The notes below the pieces were generated by a model. That model had not been told where the DNA came from. It saw only the letters and a list, made by a program, of their open reading frames with translations, and searched no databases. 64,000 nt of DNA from Cupriavidus consociatus. GTDB taxonomy: Bacteria > Pseudomonadota > Gammaproteobacteria > Burkholderiales > Burkholderiaceae. The stretch is from contig NZ_JAGIQA010000012.1 of assembly GCF_017814975.1 (NCBI RefSeq), positions 62,001-126,000 of the forward strand, read 5' to 3'. Shown here piece by piece: positions 39,272 to 48,144 of the stretch; positions within the stretch are counted from its first letter, which is position 1, and every line of letters starts with the position of its first letter. The translations under genes were made by a program, and so were the position numbers.

Positions 39272-40036
39272 CTACTTCTCGGTGTTGCCCGTGGCACTCC
39301 GCAGCGTCGTCAACAAATCCATCGGCAACGGAAACACGATCGTCGAGCTCTTGTCCCCGGCGATCTGCGTCAGCGTCTGCATATAGCGCAGCTGCATCGC
39401 CTGCGGCTGCCGCGCCAGCATCTGTGCCGCTTCCAGCAGTTTCTCGGATGCCTGCAGCTCGCCCTCGGCGTGGATCACCTTGGCGCGCCGCTCGCGCTCG
39501 GCTTCGGCCTGCCGCGCGATCGCGCGCACCATCGACTCGTTCAGGTCGACGTGCTTGATCTCGACGTTCGAGACCTTGATCCCCCACGCATCGGTCTGCG
39601 CATCCAGCACCTTCTGGATATCGAGGTTGAGCTTTTCCCGTTCGGCCAGCATCTCGTCCAGTTCGTGCTTGCCGAGCACCGCACGCAGTGTGGTCTGTGC
39701 AAGCTGGCTGGTGGCCTCCAGGAAGTTCGCCACCTGGATGATCGCCAGCTCCGGATCAACCACGCGGAAATACACCACCGCGTTCACCTTGACCGACACG
39801 TTGTCGTGCGAGATCACGTCCTGCGGCGGCACGTCCATCACCACCGTGCGCAGGTCCACCCGCACCATCTGCTGCACGGCGGGAATGATCAGCACCAGGC
39901 CCGGACCCTTCACCTTCCAGAAGCGGCCGAGCATGAAGACCACGCCGCGTTCGTACTCGCGCAGCACGCGGAACGACGTGATGATGAGCAGCGCCACCAG
40001 GAAGATCAATCCGCCGAAGCTGAATCCGAATGCCAT
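39272..40036 (-). CDS. Slipin / stomatin-like protein (SPFH domain)
   Basis: A 254-residue membrane-anchored SPFH/band 7 protein. The N-terminal membrane segment [16 protein letters not shown] (residues 8-23) is followed by [18 protein letters not shown], the SPFH core with [21 protein letters not shown], and a coiled-coil rich in Ala/Glu ([20 protein letters not shown]). Slipins scaffold lipid domains and are cleaved by their partner NfeD proteases. It starts 2 bp after the nfeD stop (TGA-AC-ATG), so the two form an operon. Confidence 0.93.
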   Translation of the reverse strand: MAFGFSFGGLIFLVALLIITSFRVLREYERGVVFMLGRFWKVKGPGLVLIIPAVQQMVRVDLRTVVMDVPPQDVISHDNVSVKVNAVVYFRVVDPELAIIQVANFLEATSQLAQTTLRAVLGKHELDEMLAEREKLNLDIQKVLDAQTDAWGIKVSNVEIKHVDLNESMVRAIARQAEAERERRAKVIHAEGELQASEKLLEAAQMLARQPQAMQLRYMQTLTQIAGDKSSTIVFPLPMDLLTTLRSATGNTEK

Positions 40037-40038
40037 GT

Positions 40039-41508
40039 TCACGCTCCCTTTTTTGGAGTCGGTTGAGCAGCAGAGGGCGCGGCAACCACTTCGAGCACCA
40101 GCCCGTGCCGCGCGGTAACCACCACCGGCGTGCCGCGCGCCAGCGGACTCGCGCTGCGCACGCGCCAGCGTTCGCCGCGCACCGAGGCCCAGCCTTCCTG
40201 GCCGGGTGCGTCAGGCACGTCGTCGAGCAGTTCGCCGCAGCTGCCGACCAGCGTGTCGGCGCCGCTGACCACCGGCCGCCTGCGCGAGCGCAGCAGCAGC
40301 GCCGACATGCCGAACACGAACACCGCTGACATCGCCGACAGCGCCGCCACCATCGACAGCGGCACGCCGAAGCCCGGCATGTCGGTGTCGATCAGCATCA
40401 CCGCGCCGAAGGCAAAGGCGATGATGCCGCCGACGCCCAGCGCGCCGAAGGTCGGCAGGAACAGCTCGGCGACCATGCAGCCGATGCCGAGCACCACCAG
40501 CGCCAGCCCGGCATAGTTGACCGGCAGCATGTGCAGCGCGAACAGCGCCAGCAGCAGGCAGATCGCGCCGACGATGCCGGGCACCACCATGCCCGGCGTG
40601 GAGAACTCGAAGATCAGCGCGTAGATGCCGATCATCATCAGCATCAGCGCCACGCTGGGCTCGGTGATGACGGCCAGGAAGCGGTTGCGCCAGTCAGGTT
40701 CCAGCGTCACCACCGGCGCATCGCGCGTGCGTAGTTCGCTGGCCTTGCCGCCGGCGGTGGCCAGCTTGCGGCCTTCGACCTGGCGCAGCAGCGCCGGCAG
40801 GTCTGGCGCGACCACGTCGATCACTTTCTGCGCCAGTGCTTCGTCGGCCGACAGGCTGACGGCTTCGCGCACGGCGCGCTCGGCCCATTCGACATTGCGC
40901 CCGCGCAACTGGGCCAGGCCGCGGATATAGGCCGAGGCATCGTGCATCTGCTTGCGGGCCATGGTGTCGGCCGCGGCAGGTTCGCTGGAGGGCGCCGAGG
41001 CGGGCGTCGCGCCCGGCAGGGCGTCCGGCTTCTGCGGCCCGCCGATGCCGATCTGCACCGGGCTGGCCGCGCCCAGGTTGGTGCCCGGCGCCATGGCCGC
41101 GATGTGGCTGGCGTAGAGGATGTAGGTGCCCGCGCTGGCCGCGCGTGCGCCGCCCGGATAGACGTAGCTGGCCACCGGCACCGGTGACGCCAGGACCGCC
41201 TGGATGATCTCGCGCATCGAGGCATCGAGCCCGCCCGGCGTGTCCATCTGCAGTACCACCAGCTGCGCGCCAGCCTCGCGGGCGCGCGCCATGCCGCGCA
41301 GGATAAAGCTCGCGCTGGCCGGGCTGACCGCGCCTTTGAGCGGGATCACGTAGACCGGCGCGGTGGCCGTGGCGGCGGGCGCAGGAGCGGAGGCGGGTGC
41401 GGCCCGCGCAAGCAGGGCGGCGAAGCCGACGGCCAGTGCAGCGCTGCATGCCACCACCAGGGCGGCCAGCAGCCGAATCGCCCACATGGGCGCGGTGACA
41501 GGTTTCAT
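40039..41508 (-). CDS. NfeD membrane serine protease (long form)
   Basis: A 489-residue membrane protease that pairs with slipins. After a signal-anchor ([22 protein letters not shown]) comes a ClpP-like domain with nucleophile Ser125 in RAASAGTY and the likely partner Lys186 in MARKQMHD, i.e. the Ser-Lys dyad of the PH1510 group. Then four membrane helices (around [20 protein letters not shown]) and a C-terminal OB-fold domain. The start is the ATG at 41508. Confidence 0.92.
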   Translation of the reverse strand: MKPVTAPMWAIRLLAALVVACSAALAVGFAALLARAAPASAPAPAATATAPVYVIPLKGAVSPASASFILRGMARAREAGAQLVVLQMDTPGGLDASMREIIQAVLASPVPVASYVYPGGARAASAGTYILYASHIAAMAPGTNLGAASPVQIGIGGPQKPDALPGATPASAPSSEPAAADTMARKQMHDASAYIRGLAQLRGRNVEWAERAVREAVSLSADEALAQKVIDVVAPDLPALLRQVEGRKLATAGGKASELRTRDAPVVTLEPDWRNRFLAVITEPSVALMLMMIGIYALIFEFSTPGMVVPGIVGAICLLLALFALHMLPVNYAGLALVVLGIGCMVAELFLPTFGALGVGGIIAFAFGAVMLIDTDMPGFGVPLSMVAALSAMSAVFVFGMSALLLRSRRRPVVSGADTLVGSCGELLDDVPDAPGQEGWASVRGERWRVRSASPLARGTPVVVTARHGLVLEVVAAPSAAQPTPKKGA

Positions 41509-41613
41509 CGCAAGGGCGGGGCACGCAGGGTGCCGGGGTGGCGCCACTTTCAGTGTAGGCCACCGGGCACATCTTGTATGGCGGCGATGCTGCCGGTGTG
41601 CCGGCCCGACCGC

Positions 41614-42507
41614 TCAGGCGGCCAGTTCGGCCTCGCCCCGCGGCCCGGGCGCGTGCGCCCGCAGCATATCGACCAGCGCATGCAGCGCGGCGCCGGCCAT
41701 GGCCGGATGCCAGGCCAGCATGGTGCGCACGCGGCCGGCGCGCCCCAGGCTGTGCTGGCTGATGGCGGGCAGGTCCCGGTACAGGCTGAGCACCGAACGC
41801 GGCACGATCGCGGCGCCGATGCCGGCCGCGGCACAGGCGACGATGGCATGGTAGGAGCCCAGCTCCAGCACGCGCGGCGGCGGCGCGGCTTCGCCGCCGG
41901 CATACCAGGCCTCGACCCGCGCGCGGTAGTTGCAGCCGGGCTCGAACGCCAGCAGCGTCGGCACTTCCAGGTCGGAGGAGGCGTGGATCGGGCGATGGCC
42001 CGCACGCGCGATCACCACCAGCTCTTCCTCGAAGGCAGGAATGGCCGCCAGTCCGGGCTCGGAAAGCGGCTCGGCGACAAAAGCGCAATCGACCTCGAAG
42101 CGCGCCAGCGCATCGAGCGCCTGCCGTGTCGCCAGCGTTACCAGCTCCAGCTGTACTTCCGGCCATGCCTGGTGGTACGCCGCCAGCACATTGGGCAGCC
42201 GGCTGGCCGCGGTGCTTTCCATCGAGGCGATGCGCAGGCGGCCGCTGGGACGCGCCGGCAGCACCGCCTGGCGTGCTTCCTCGGTCAGCTGCAGGATGCG
42301 GCAGGCGTAGTCGAACAAGGTCTGTCCCGCCGGCGTCAGCACCATGCGCCGGCCATCGCGCACGAACAGCTCGACACCGAGCGACTGCTCAAGCTGGCGG
42401 ATGCGGGTGGTGACGTTTGACTGCACGCGGTGCAGCCGCTCGGCCGCGCGGGTGATACCGCCGGCTTCGACGACGGCACGGAAGATTTCAAGTGCGGCAA
42501 GGTCCAT
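41614..42507 (-). CDS. LysR-family transcriptional regulator
   Basis: A 297-residue LTTR starting MDLAALEIFRAVVEAGGIT. The DNA-binding part contains AAERLHRVQSNVTTRIRQLE and LGVELFVRDGRRMVLTPAGQ; the effector domain follows. It diverges from the MFS/YbfB-like gene, with a 140-bp shared region holding repeated GCATTGCA motifs, so that gene is its probable target. Effector unknown. Confidence 0.9.
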   Translation of the reverse strand: MDLAALEIFRAVVEAGGITRAAERLHRVQSNVTTRIRQLEQSLGVELFVRDGRRMVLTPAGQTLFDYACRILQLTEEARQAVLPARPSGRLRIASMESTAASRLPNVLAAYHQAWPEVQLELVTLATRQALDALARFEVDCAFVAEPLSEPGLAAIPAFEEELVVIARAGHRPIHASSDLEVPTLLAFEPGCNYRARVEAWYAGGEAAPPPRVLELGSYHAIVACAAAGIGAAIVPRSVLSLYRDLPAISQHSLGRAGRVRTMLAWHPAMAGAALHALVDMLRAHAPGPRGEAELAA

Positions 42508-42552
42508 GGCCAGCGGCTCCGGTGCGTGAATCCGACATCCATCTCGACGCGG

Positions 42553-42622
42553 GATGCATTGCATCTTGATAATTCATTTTTCGGGATGGTTTGCGCAGCG
42601 TAGCATACAGGGACTGCAATGC
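42553..42622. promoter_or_regulatory. Two inverted copies of GCATTGCA, likely LysR sites
   Basis: GATGCATTGCATC (42553-42565) is a perfect 6-bp inverted repeat with one central base and contains GCATTGCA (42556-42563). The reverse complement TGCAATGC recurs at 42615-42622, 59 bp further. Both lie between the divergent LysR and MFS genes. Confidence 0.5.
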
Positions 42623-42647
42623 AACTGCTGCCGCCACGGCCACAGCC

Positions 42648-43919
42648 ATGCCCAAGCTCCACAGTCTCGACCCCGACCACGCCGCCGCCGGCGCCGCCAG
42701 CCCGATAGCGGCGGTGCAGCCGCGTCACGCCGGTGCGGGGGCGGTGGCGATGGCCGGCCTGGTGTCGCTGGCGGTGGTGATGGGAATCGGCCGTTTCGCC
42801 TTTACGCCTTTGCTGCCGATGATGCTGCACGACGGCATCGTCGACCTGCATCAGGGCGGCTGGCTGGCGACGGTCAACTACATCGGCTATTTCCTCGGCG
42901 CCGCGCTGTGCATGTTTATCCGCCCGGACGCCCTGCGCATGGTGCGCTGGGGGCTGGTGGCGACGGTGCTGCTGACGCTGGGCATGGCGCTGCCGGGCGG
43001 CATGCCGGCATGGTCGCTGTGGCGCTTCGCCGCCGGCGTGGCCAGCGCGGTGGTGCTGGTCTATACCGCCGGCTGGTGCCTGCAGCGGCTCGCCGAACTC
43101 GGCAAGCCGCAACTGGGCGGATTGATCTTCTGCGGGCCGGGGCTTGGCATCGTTGCCACGGGCCTGGGCGCCTTCGGCATGGTCGGCGCGGGCTGGCATG
43201 CCGACCATGGCTGGCTGGCCTTCACCGTCCTGGCCGCGGTGCTTGTGGCTTTGGTGTGGCGCATTTTCGTGGCCACGCCGATCGCCGGAGACGCCGGCCA
43301 GCAACCAGCACCTGACGCCGCGCCGCCAGCCGGTGCCGCCGCGCGGCTCGACGCCCAGACCTGGGCCCTGACGCTGGCCTACGGCCTGGCTGGCTTTGGC
43401 TACATCATCACCGCCACCTTCCTGCCGGTGATCGCGCGCGAAGCGCTGCCGGGCACGGTCTGGGCCGACCTGTTCTGGCCGATCTTCGGCGCCGGCGTGG
43501 CGGTCGGCGCGGTGCTGGCGACGCGGGTGAGCATGGCGCACGACAGCCGCACGCTGCTGACGGTCTCCTACGGCATGCAGGCGCTCGGCGTCGCGATCGC
43601 GGTGCTATGGCCGACGGTGGCGGGCTTTGCGCTGAGCAGCCTGCTGGCCGGCCTGCCGTTCACCGCGCTGGTGGCCTTCGCCATGCGCGAGGCCCGGCGC
43701 CTGTGGGGGCCGCACGCCCCGCGGCTGATGGGGCTGATGACCGCGTCGTATGGCCTCGGCCAGATCGCCGGTCCGCCGCTGGCGACCGCGCTGGTGGCGC
43801 GCACGGGCGGCTTCGCCAGCTCGCTGGCATGCGCGGCGGCGTCGCTGCTGGTGGGCGCGCTGATGTTCGCCTGGATGCGCCGCGCCTGGCCGCTGGCGCC
43901 CGCGCGGAGCGGATCGTGA
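42648..43919 (+). CDS. YbfB/YjiJ-type MFS transporter
   Basis: A 423-residue carrier with about twelve hydrophobic helices. The family's first-helix motif VVMGIGRFAFTPLLPMM is seen at about residues 44-60, followed by the GGWLATVNYIGYFLGAALCM helix. Substrate unknown. The start at 42648 (MPKLHSLDPDH) is chosen because the earlier in-frame ATG at 42591 would put odd sequence ahead. A divergent LysR gene probably controls it. The class II aldolase gene follows after 139 bp. Confidence 0.83.
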   Translation: MPKLHSLDPDHAAAGAASPIAAVQPRHAGAGAVAMAGLVSLAVVMGIGRFAFTPLLPMMLHDGIVDLHQGGWLATVNYIGYFLGAALCMFIRPDALRMVRWGLVATVLLTLGMALPGGMPAWSLWRFAAGVASAVVLVYTAGWCLQRLAELGKPQLGGLIFCGPGLGIVATGLGAFGMVGAGWHADHGWLAFTVLAAVLVALVWRIFVATPIAGDAGQQPAPDAAPPAGAAARLDAQTWALTLAYGLAGFGYIITATFLPVIAREALPGTVWADLFWPIFGAGVAVGAVLATRVSMAHDSRTLLTVSYGMQALGVAIAVLWPTVAGFALSSLLAGLPFTALVAFAMREARRLWGPHAPRLMGLMTASYGLGQIAGPPLATALVARTGGFASSLACAAASLLVGALMFAWMRRAWPLAPARSGS

Positions 43920-44058
43920 AGGTGCGCTACGATATCGCCTTTGCCGCCTGACGCGCCACGCATCGCGGCTGCCGCGCGTGCGCCGCAGCCCGTGGCGCAG
44001 CACAGAAGGCCGGGATCGATCCCGGCACGCGAGACCGGGCGGCGCAGGAGCGAGCCCC

Positions 44059-44835
44059 ATGTCTTTTGCCTTGCAGCCCGCGCGTGCCGCGGGCGTCTCC
44101 CCGCAGCCTGTCTCCGCCGAAGAGCAGCGCGTGCGCGTCGACCTTGCCGCGGCCTACCGGCTGGCCGCGCGCGAGGGCTGGGATGACCTGATCTACACCC
44201 ATATCTCGGCCACCGTGCCTGGTGAGCCCGATCATTTCCTGATCAACCCGTTCGGCTTTGCCTTCGACGAGATCCGCGCCGGCGACCTGGTCAAGATCAA
44301 TGGCCGCGGCGAGGTGGTGGGCGAGACAGTGCACCCGGTCAACGTTACCGGCTTCGCGCTGCATGCCGCCGTGCACGCGGCCCGGCCCGACGCGATGTGC
44401 GTGATGCACCTGCATAACACCGCAGGCATTGCGGTGTCGGCGCAGGCCGCCGGCCTGCTGCCGCTGTCGCAGCACGCGATGCGCTTTTACGGCCGCATCG
44501 CCTGTCACGACTACGAGGGCCTGGCGTTCAGCCCGGCCGAAGGCGGGCGGCTGACCGCGTCGTTAGGCGAGCACCCCGCCATGCTGCTGCGCAACCATGG
44601 CACGCTGACCGTGGGCCGCACGGTGGCCGAAGCCTACGTGCTGATGGCGACGCTGATCAAGGCCTGCGAGATCCAGATCGCCGCGCAGGCAGGCGGCGCG
44701 CTGGTGCAGCCGGATGAGGCGGTCGCGCACAAGACATCCGAGCAACTGTTCGACAACGGCGCGGTCGAGGGCGTGATGGAGTGGCCCGCGCTGCTGCGCA
44801 AACTCGATAGAATCGATCCTTCCTACCGGGACTGA
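44059..44835 (+). CDS. Class II aldolase/adducin family protein
   Basis: A 258-residue zinc-dependent aldolase-like protein (fuculose-phosphate aldolase fold). The zinc-binding site is visible: HLHNTAGIAV for the HxH pair, and LLRNHGTLTVGRTVAEAY for the third histidine; the substrate loop HISATVPGEPDHFLINPFG precedes. The length and lack of a phosphate-binding signature place it with adducin-like members of unknown substrate. AGGAGCG precedes the ATG at 44059. A tautomerase follows 54 bp downstream. Confidence 0.9.
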   Translation: MSFALQPARAAGVSPQPVSAEEQRVRVDLAAAYRLAAREGWDDLIYTHISATVPGEPDHFLINPFGFAFDEIRAGDLVKINGRGEVVGETVHPVNVTGFALHAAVHAARPDAMCVMHLHNTAGIAVSAQAAGLLPLSQHAMRFYGRIACHDYEGLAFSPAEGGRLTASLGEHPAMLLRNHGTLTVGRTVAEAYVLMATLIKACEIQIAAQAGGALVQPDEAVAHKTSEQLFDNGAVEGVMEWPALLRKLDRIDPSYRD

Positions 44836-44889
44836 CTGCCACGTCCCGTGGCGGTTTTCCAGAACACCAATCATCACAAGGAGCATTGC

Positions 44890-45078
44890 ATGCCGACTTT
44901 CCACGTCGAAATGTTTGAGGGCCGTACCATCGATCAGAAGCGCAAGTTCGTCGAGGAAGTGACGCGCGTCACCTGCGAGACGCTGGGCTGCTCGGCCTCG
45001 GCCGTCGACATCATCATCACCGACGTCAAGCGCGAGAACTGGGCCACCGGCGGCGAACTCTGGGCCGACAAGAAGTAA
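44890..45078 (+). CDS. 4-oxalocrotonate tautomerase family protein
   Basis: A 62-residue tautomerase subunit, which is the usual size of the 4-OT family. The start MPTFHVEMFEGRTIDQK leaves Pro as catalytic N-terminus after Met removal. The substrate is not known; a location after an aldolase gene hints at keto-enol chemistry of its product. AAGGAGCATTGC precedes the ATG at 44890. Confidence 0.9.
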   Translation: MPTFHVEMFEGRTIDQKRKFVEEVTRVTCETLGCSASAVDIIITDVKRENWATGGELWADKK

Positions 45079-45129
45079 TCCGCCGAGTCCTCCCCCGGCG
45101 TTCTCACCTTGCCGTCCCGACTGAACACC

Positions 45130-46173
45130 ATGCAGCACTTCGCCTCCGACAACTACGCCGGCTTCTGCCCGGAATCGCTCAAGTATTTCCTGGAAGCCAA
45201 CGCCAGCGGCCACGAGCAGGCCTATGGCGACGACAGCTGGACGCAGAAGGTGTGCGACCGCATCCGCGACCTGTTCCAGACCGATTGCGAGGTCTTCTTC
45301 GTGTTCAACGGCACGGCGGCCAACTCGCTGGCGCTGTCGGCGCTGTGCCAGTCGTACCACTCGGTGATCTGCCACGAGCTGGCGCATATCGAGACCGACG
45401 AGTGCGGCGGCCCGGAGTTCTTTTCCAACGGTTCCAAGCTGCTGACCGCGCCGGGCGAGAACGGCAAGCTCACGCCCGATGCGGTCGAGGCACTGGTCAC
45501 GCGCCGCTCCGACATCCACTACCCCAAGCCCAAGGTGGTGTCGCTGACGCAGTCGACCGAGGTCGGCACCGTCTACACCGTCGAGGAGGTGCGCGCGATC
45601 GCCGCCATCGCCAAGCGCCGGCAACTGCGCGTGCATATGGACGGCGCGCGCTTTGCCAATGCGGTGGCGTCGCTGGGCGTGCATCCGTCCGAGATCACCT
45701 GGCGCGCCGGCGTCGACGTGCTGTGCTTTGGCGGCACCAAGAACGGCTTGCCGGTGGGCGAGGCAGTGGTGTTCTTCGACCGCCGCCTCGCCGAGGATTT
45801 TGCCTACCGCGTCAAGCAGGCCGGGCAGCTGGCGTCGAAGATGCGGTTTATCTCGGCGCCCTGGCTGGGCCTGCTCGAGAACGATGTCTGGCTGGCCAAC
45901 GCGCGCCACGCCAATGCGATGGCGCAACGGCTGCAGCAGTGCATTGCCGATATCCCCGGCGTGCGCATCATGTTCCCGACGCAGTCCAACGCCGTCTTCG
46001 CCGAGCTGCCGCTGCCGGCGATCGAGGCGCTGCGCGCAAAGGGTTGGCGCTTCTATACCTTCATCGGCGCCGGTGGCTGCCGCTTCATGTGTTCCTGGGA
46101 CCTGCAGCCGCAGACGGTGGAGGCGCTCGCCGCCGACATGCGCGCGGCATGTGATGCCTCGACGGGTGCCTGA
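45130..46173 (+). CDS. ltaE: Low-specificity L-threonine aldolase
   Basis: PLP enzyme that cleaves L-threonine (and allo-threonine) to glycine and acetaldehyde. The 347-residue protein has the aspartate that binds the pyridine ring (HMDGAR, D171) and the Schiff-base lysine K204 in CFGGTKNGLPVG; the first beta-strand part has FASDNYAGFCPESLKYFLEAN. The start at 45130 (MQHFASDNYAG) is chosen. It lies 51 bp after the tautomerase and 50 bp before the Nudix gene, so these form a likely operon. Confidence 0.92.
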   Translation: MQHFASDNYAGFCPESLKYFLEANASGHEQAYGDDSWTQKVCDRIRDLFQTDCEVFFVFNGTAANSLALSALCQSYHSVICHELAHIETDECGGPEFFSNGSKLLTAPGENGKLTPDAVEALVTRRSDIHYPKPKVVSLTQSTEVGTVYTVEEVRAIAAIAKRRQLRVHMDGARFANAVASLGVHPSEITWRAGVDVLCFGGTKNGLPVGEAVVFFDRRLAEDFAYRVKQAGQLASKMRFISAPWLGLLENDVWLANARHANAMAQRLQQCIADIPGVRIMFPTQSNAVFAELPLPAIEALRAKGWRFYTFIGAGGCRFMCSWDLQPQTVEALAADMRAACDASTGA

Positions 46174-46223
46174 ACGCGGCAGCGCGATCATACTGATAAC
46201 GAGACACCTACAGGAGCCCCCAA

Positions 46224-46808
46224 ATGCAATACCGATTCTGCCCCCAGTGCGGCGCGCCGCTCGAGGTGCTGCCGCTGTCCGGGCGCGAACGCCACGCCTG
46301 CGTGCAGCATGAATGCGGCTTCGTGCACTGGAACAACCCGCTGCCTGTGCTGGCCGCGGTGGTGGAGTACCAGGACAAGCTGCTGCTGGCGCGCAACGCC
46401 GCCTGGCCGCAGCAGATGTTTGCGCTGGTGACGGGGTTCCTGGAGCGCGACGAGCCGCCCGAGCTGGGCGTGGCGCGCGAACTGAAGGAAGAAACCAACC
46501 TCGATACCGAGTCGGTTTCGCTGATCGGCGTCTACGAGTTCATGCGCAAGAACGAGCTGATCATCGCCTATCACGTCAAGGCGACCGGCACCGTCCAACT
46601 GTCCGAGGAGCTGGCCGAATACAAGCTGGTGGCGCCCGAGGACGTGCGCGTGTGGTCGGCAGGCACCGGCTTTGCCGTGGCCGACTGGCTGGCCGCGCGC
46701 GGCTACCCGGTGCGCTTCTTCGACCGGCAGACCGGTGAGGATATTCCGGACCCGCGCCGCCCGCATGACTTCAGCCAGGTCGGGGCTTCGCTACAATACC
46801 GCTGGTAA
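46224..46808 (+). CDS. Nudix hydrolase with N-terminal zinc ribbon
   Basis: A 194-residue Nudix protein that hydrolyses a nucleoside-diphosphate derivative. An N-terminal zinc ribbon has CPQCG (residues 6-10) and CVQHEC (residues 26-31). The Nudix box GFLERDEPPELGVARELKEE (the GX5EX7REUXEE part) is intact except that the usual Gly after EEx is Asn. The family has such ribbons in NudC-like enzymes, but the substrate is not told. AGGAGCC precedes the ATG at 46224. Confidence 0.9.
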   Translation: MQYRFCPQCGAPLEVLPLSGRERHACVQHECGFVHWNNPLPVLAAVVEYQDKLLLARNAAWPQQMFALVTGFLERDEPPELGVARELKEETNLDTESVSLIGVYEFMRKNELIIAYHVKATGTVQLSEELAEYKLVAPEDVRVWSAGTGFAVADWLAARGYPVRFFDRQTGEDIPDPRRPHDFSQVGASLQYRW

Positions 46809-46836
46809 CAGCCTCAGAAACCGAAGGAAGAGACGA

Positions 46837-47064
46837 ATGGAGTTCCAGAAAGAAGTGGATGCGCGCGGCCTGAACTGCCCGCTGCCGATCCTGCGCACCA
46901 AGAAGGCGCTGGCCGACATGGTCAGCGGCGAAGTGCTGAAAGTGCTGGCGACCGATCCCGGTGCCACGCGCGATTTCCAGGCCTTTGCCAAGCAGACCGG
47001 CAACGAGCTGCTGTCGCATTCGGAAGTCGACAAGGTGTTCGTGTTCTACATGCGCCGCCGCTGA
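46837..47064 (+). CDS. TusA family sulfurtransferase
   Basis: A 75-residue sulfur-carrier protein. The active cysteine motif NCPLP (C14) is followed by ILRTKKALADMVSGEVLKVL, the TusA fold. TusA relays persulfide sulfur to tRNA thiolation or molybdenum cofactor synthesis. GAAGGAAGAG precedes the ATG at 46837. It is the last gene of the plus-strand run and ends with a strong terminator. Confidence 0.9.
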   Translation: MEFQKEVDARGLNCPLPILRTKKALADMVSGEVLKVLATDPGATRDFQAFAKQTGNELLSHSEVDKVFVFYMRRR

Positions 47065-47085
47065 TCGAAGAAAAACAAAGAAAAA

Positions 47086-47110
47086 GCCGCTCTACTAAGC
47101 GGCTTTTTTT
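47086..47110. terminator. Bidirectional rho-independent terminator
   Basis: GCCGC (47086-47090) and GCGGC (47099-47103) with flanking AAAAA/TTTTTTT, between the convergent tusA-like and galU genes. Confidence 0.9.
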
Positions 47111-47131
47111 CGTTTTGGGCGGAGCGAACGC

Positions 47132-48022
47132 TCAGCTGTTCGGTCGCGTCAGGTGTTCGCGCGACTCCAGGTACGCGCTGAACTCCGCGCCCACTTCCGG
47201 GTGCTTCAGCGCAAACTCGACGGTCGCCTTCAGGTAGCCCAGCTTGCTGCCGCAGTCATAGCGGCGGCCCTGATAGCGGTACGCCAGTACCTGTTCCTGA
47301 TTGAGCAGCGACTGGATCGCGTCGGTCAGCTGGAACTCGCCGCCGGCGCCGGGCTTCAGCTCGCGCAGGTGGTCGAAGATGCGCGGCGTCAGGATGTAGC
47401 GGCCGACCACGCCCAGGTTGGACGGGGCGTCTTCCGGCGCCGGCTTCTCGACGATGCTCGACACCTTGATCACGCCCGGCTCCCACTCGCGGCCATCGAC
47501 CACGCCGTAGGAACGGCTCTGTTCCGGCGAGATTTCCTCGACGCCCAGCACCGAGCAGTTGTAGTGGTTGTAGGTATCCACCATCTGCTTCATCACCGGC
47601 GGGTTGCCGTCGATCAGGTCGTCGGCCAGCATGACCGCGAACGGGGTGTCGCCGACCAGCTTGGCGGCGCACAGCACCGCGTGGCCCAGGCCCAGTGCCT
47701 CGGGCTGGCGCACGTAGTAGCACTCCACGTTGGCGGGCTTGATCGAGCGCACCACGTCCAGCAGCGCCTGCTTGTTCTTGGCTTCCAGCTCGACTTCCAG
47801 CTCGAAGGCCTTGTCGAAATGGTCCTCGATGGCGCGCTTGGAGCGGCCGGTGACGAAAATCATCTCGGTAATGCCGGCGGCCATGGCTTCTTCCACGGCG
47901 TACTGGATCAGCGGCTTGTCCACCACCGGCAGCATTTCCTTCGGGCTGGCCTTGGTGGCTGGCAGGAAGCGGGTGCCCAGGCCCGCGACCGGGAAGACGG
48001 CCTTGGTGACGCGATTTTCCAT
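47132..48022 (-). CDS. galU: UTP-glucose-1-phosphate uridylyltransferase
   Basis: Makes UDP-glucose for exopolysaccharide and lipopolysaccharide synthesis. The 296-residue protein has the nucleotidyltransferase signature [20 protein letters not shown] and [18 protein letters not shown], then the family's [13 protein letters not shown] and [15 protein letters not shown]. The start at 48022 ([12 protein letters not shown]) is preceded by GAGAGG. It is followed on the same strand by nothing before the terminator; valS lies 122 bp upstream. Confidence 0.96.
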   Translation of the reverse strand: MENRVTKAVFPVAGLGTRFLPATKASPKEMLPVVDKPLIQYAVEEAMAAGITEMIFVTGRSKRAIEDHFDKAFELEVELEAKNKQALLDVVRSIKPANVECYYVRQPEALGLGHAVLCAAKLVGDTPFAVMLADDLIDGNPPVMKQMVDTYNHYNCSVLGVEEISPEQSRSYGVVDGREWEPGVIKVSSIVEKPAPEDAPSNLGVVGRYILTPRIFDHLRELKPGAGGEFQLTDAIQSLLNQEQVLAYRYQGRRYDCGSKLGYLKATVEFALKHPEVGAEFSAYLESREHLTRPNS

Positions 48023-48144
48023 ATCAGGTGTACCTCTCAGATTCTGGTTCATAACCCTGCCAGCCATTACCGGCGCCGTCTGTCCGGTTTCGTCCGACGC
48101 CGCCGGACGGAAACCAGACTGGCAGGGGCGTCATCGGCTGCCGG

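Noticed and set aside
36588-39587. Very long open frame (about 1,000 codons) antisense to alaS
   Set aside because: It mirrors alaS codon for codon, has His/Gln/Arg-rich shadow composition and no ribosome-binding site; a GC-skew artefact of high-GC coding DNA.
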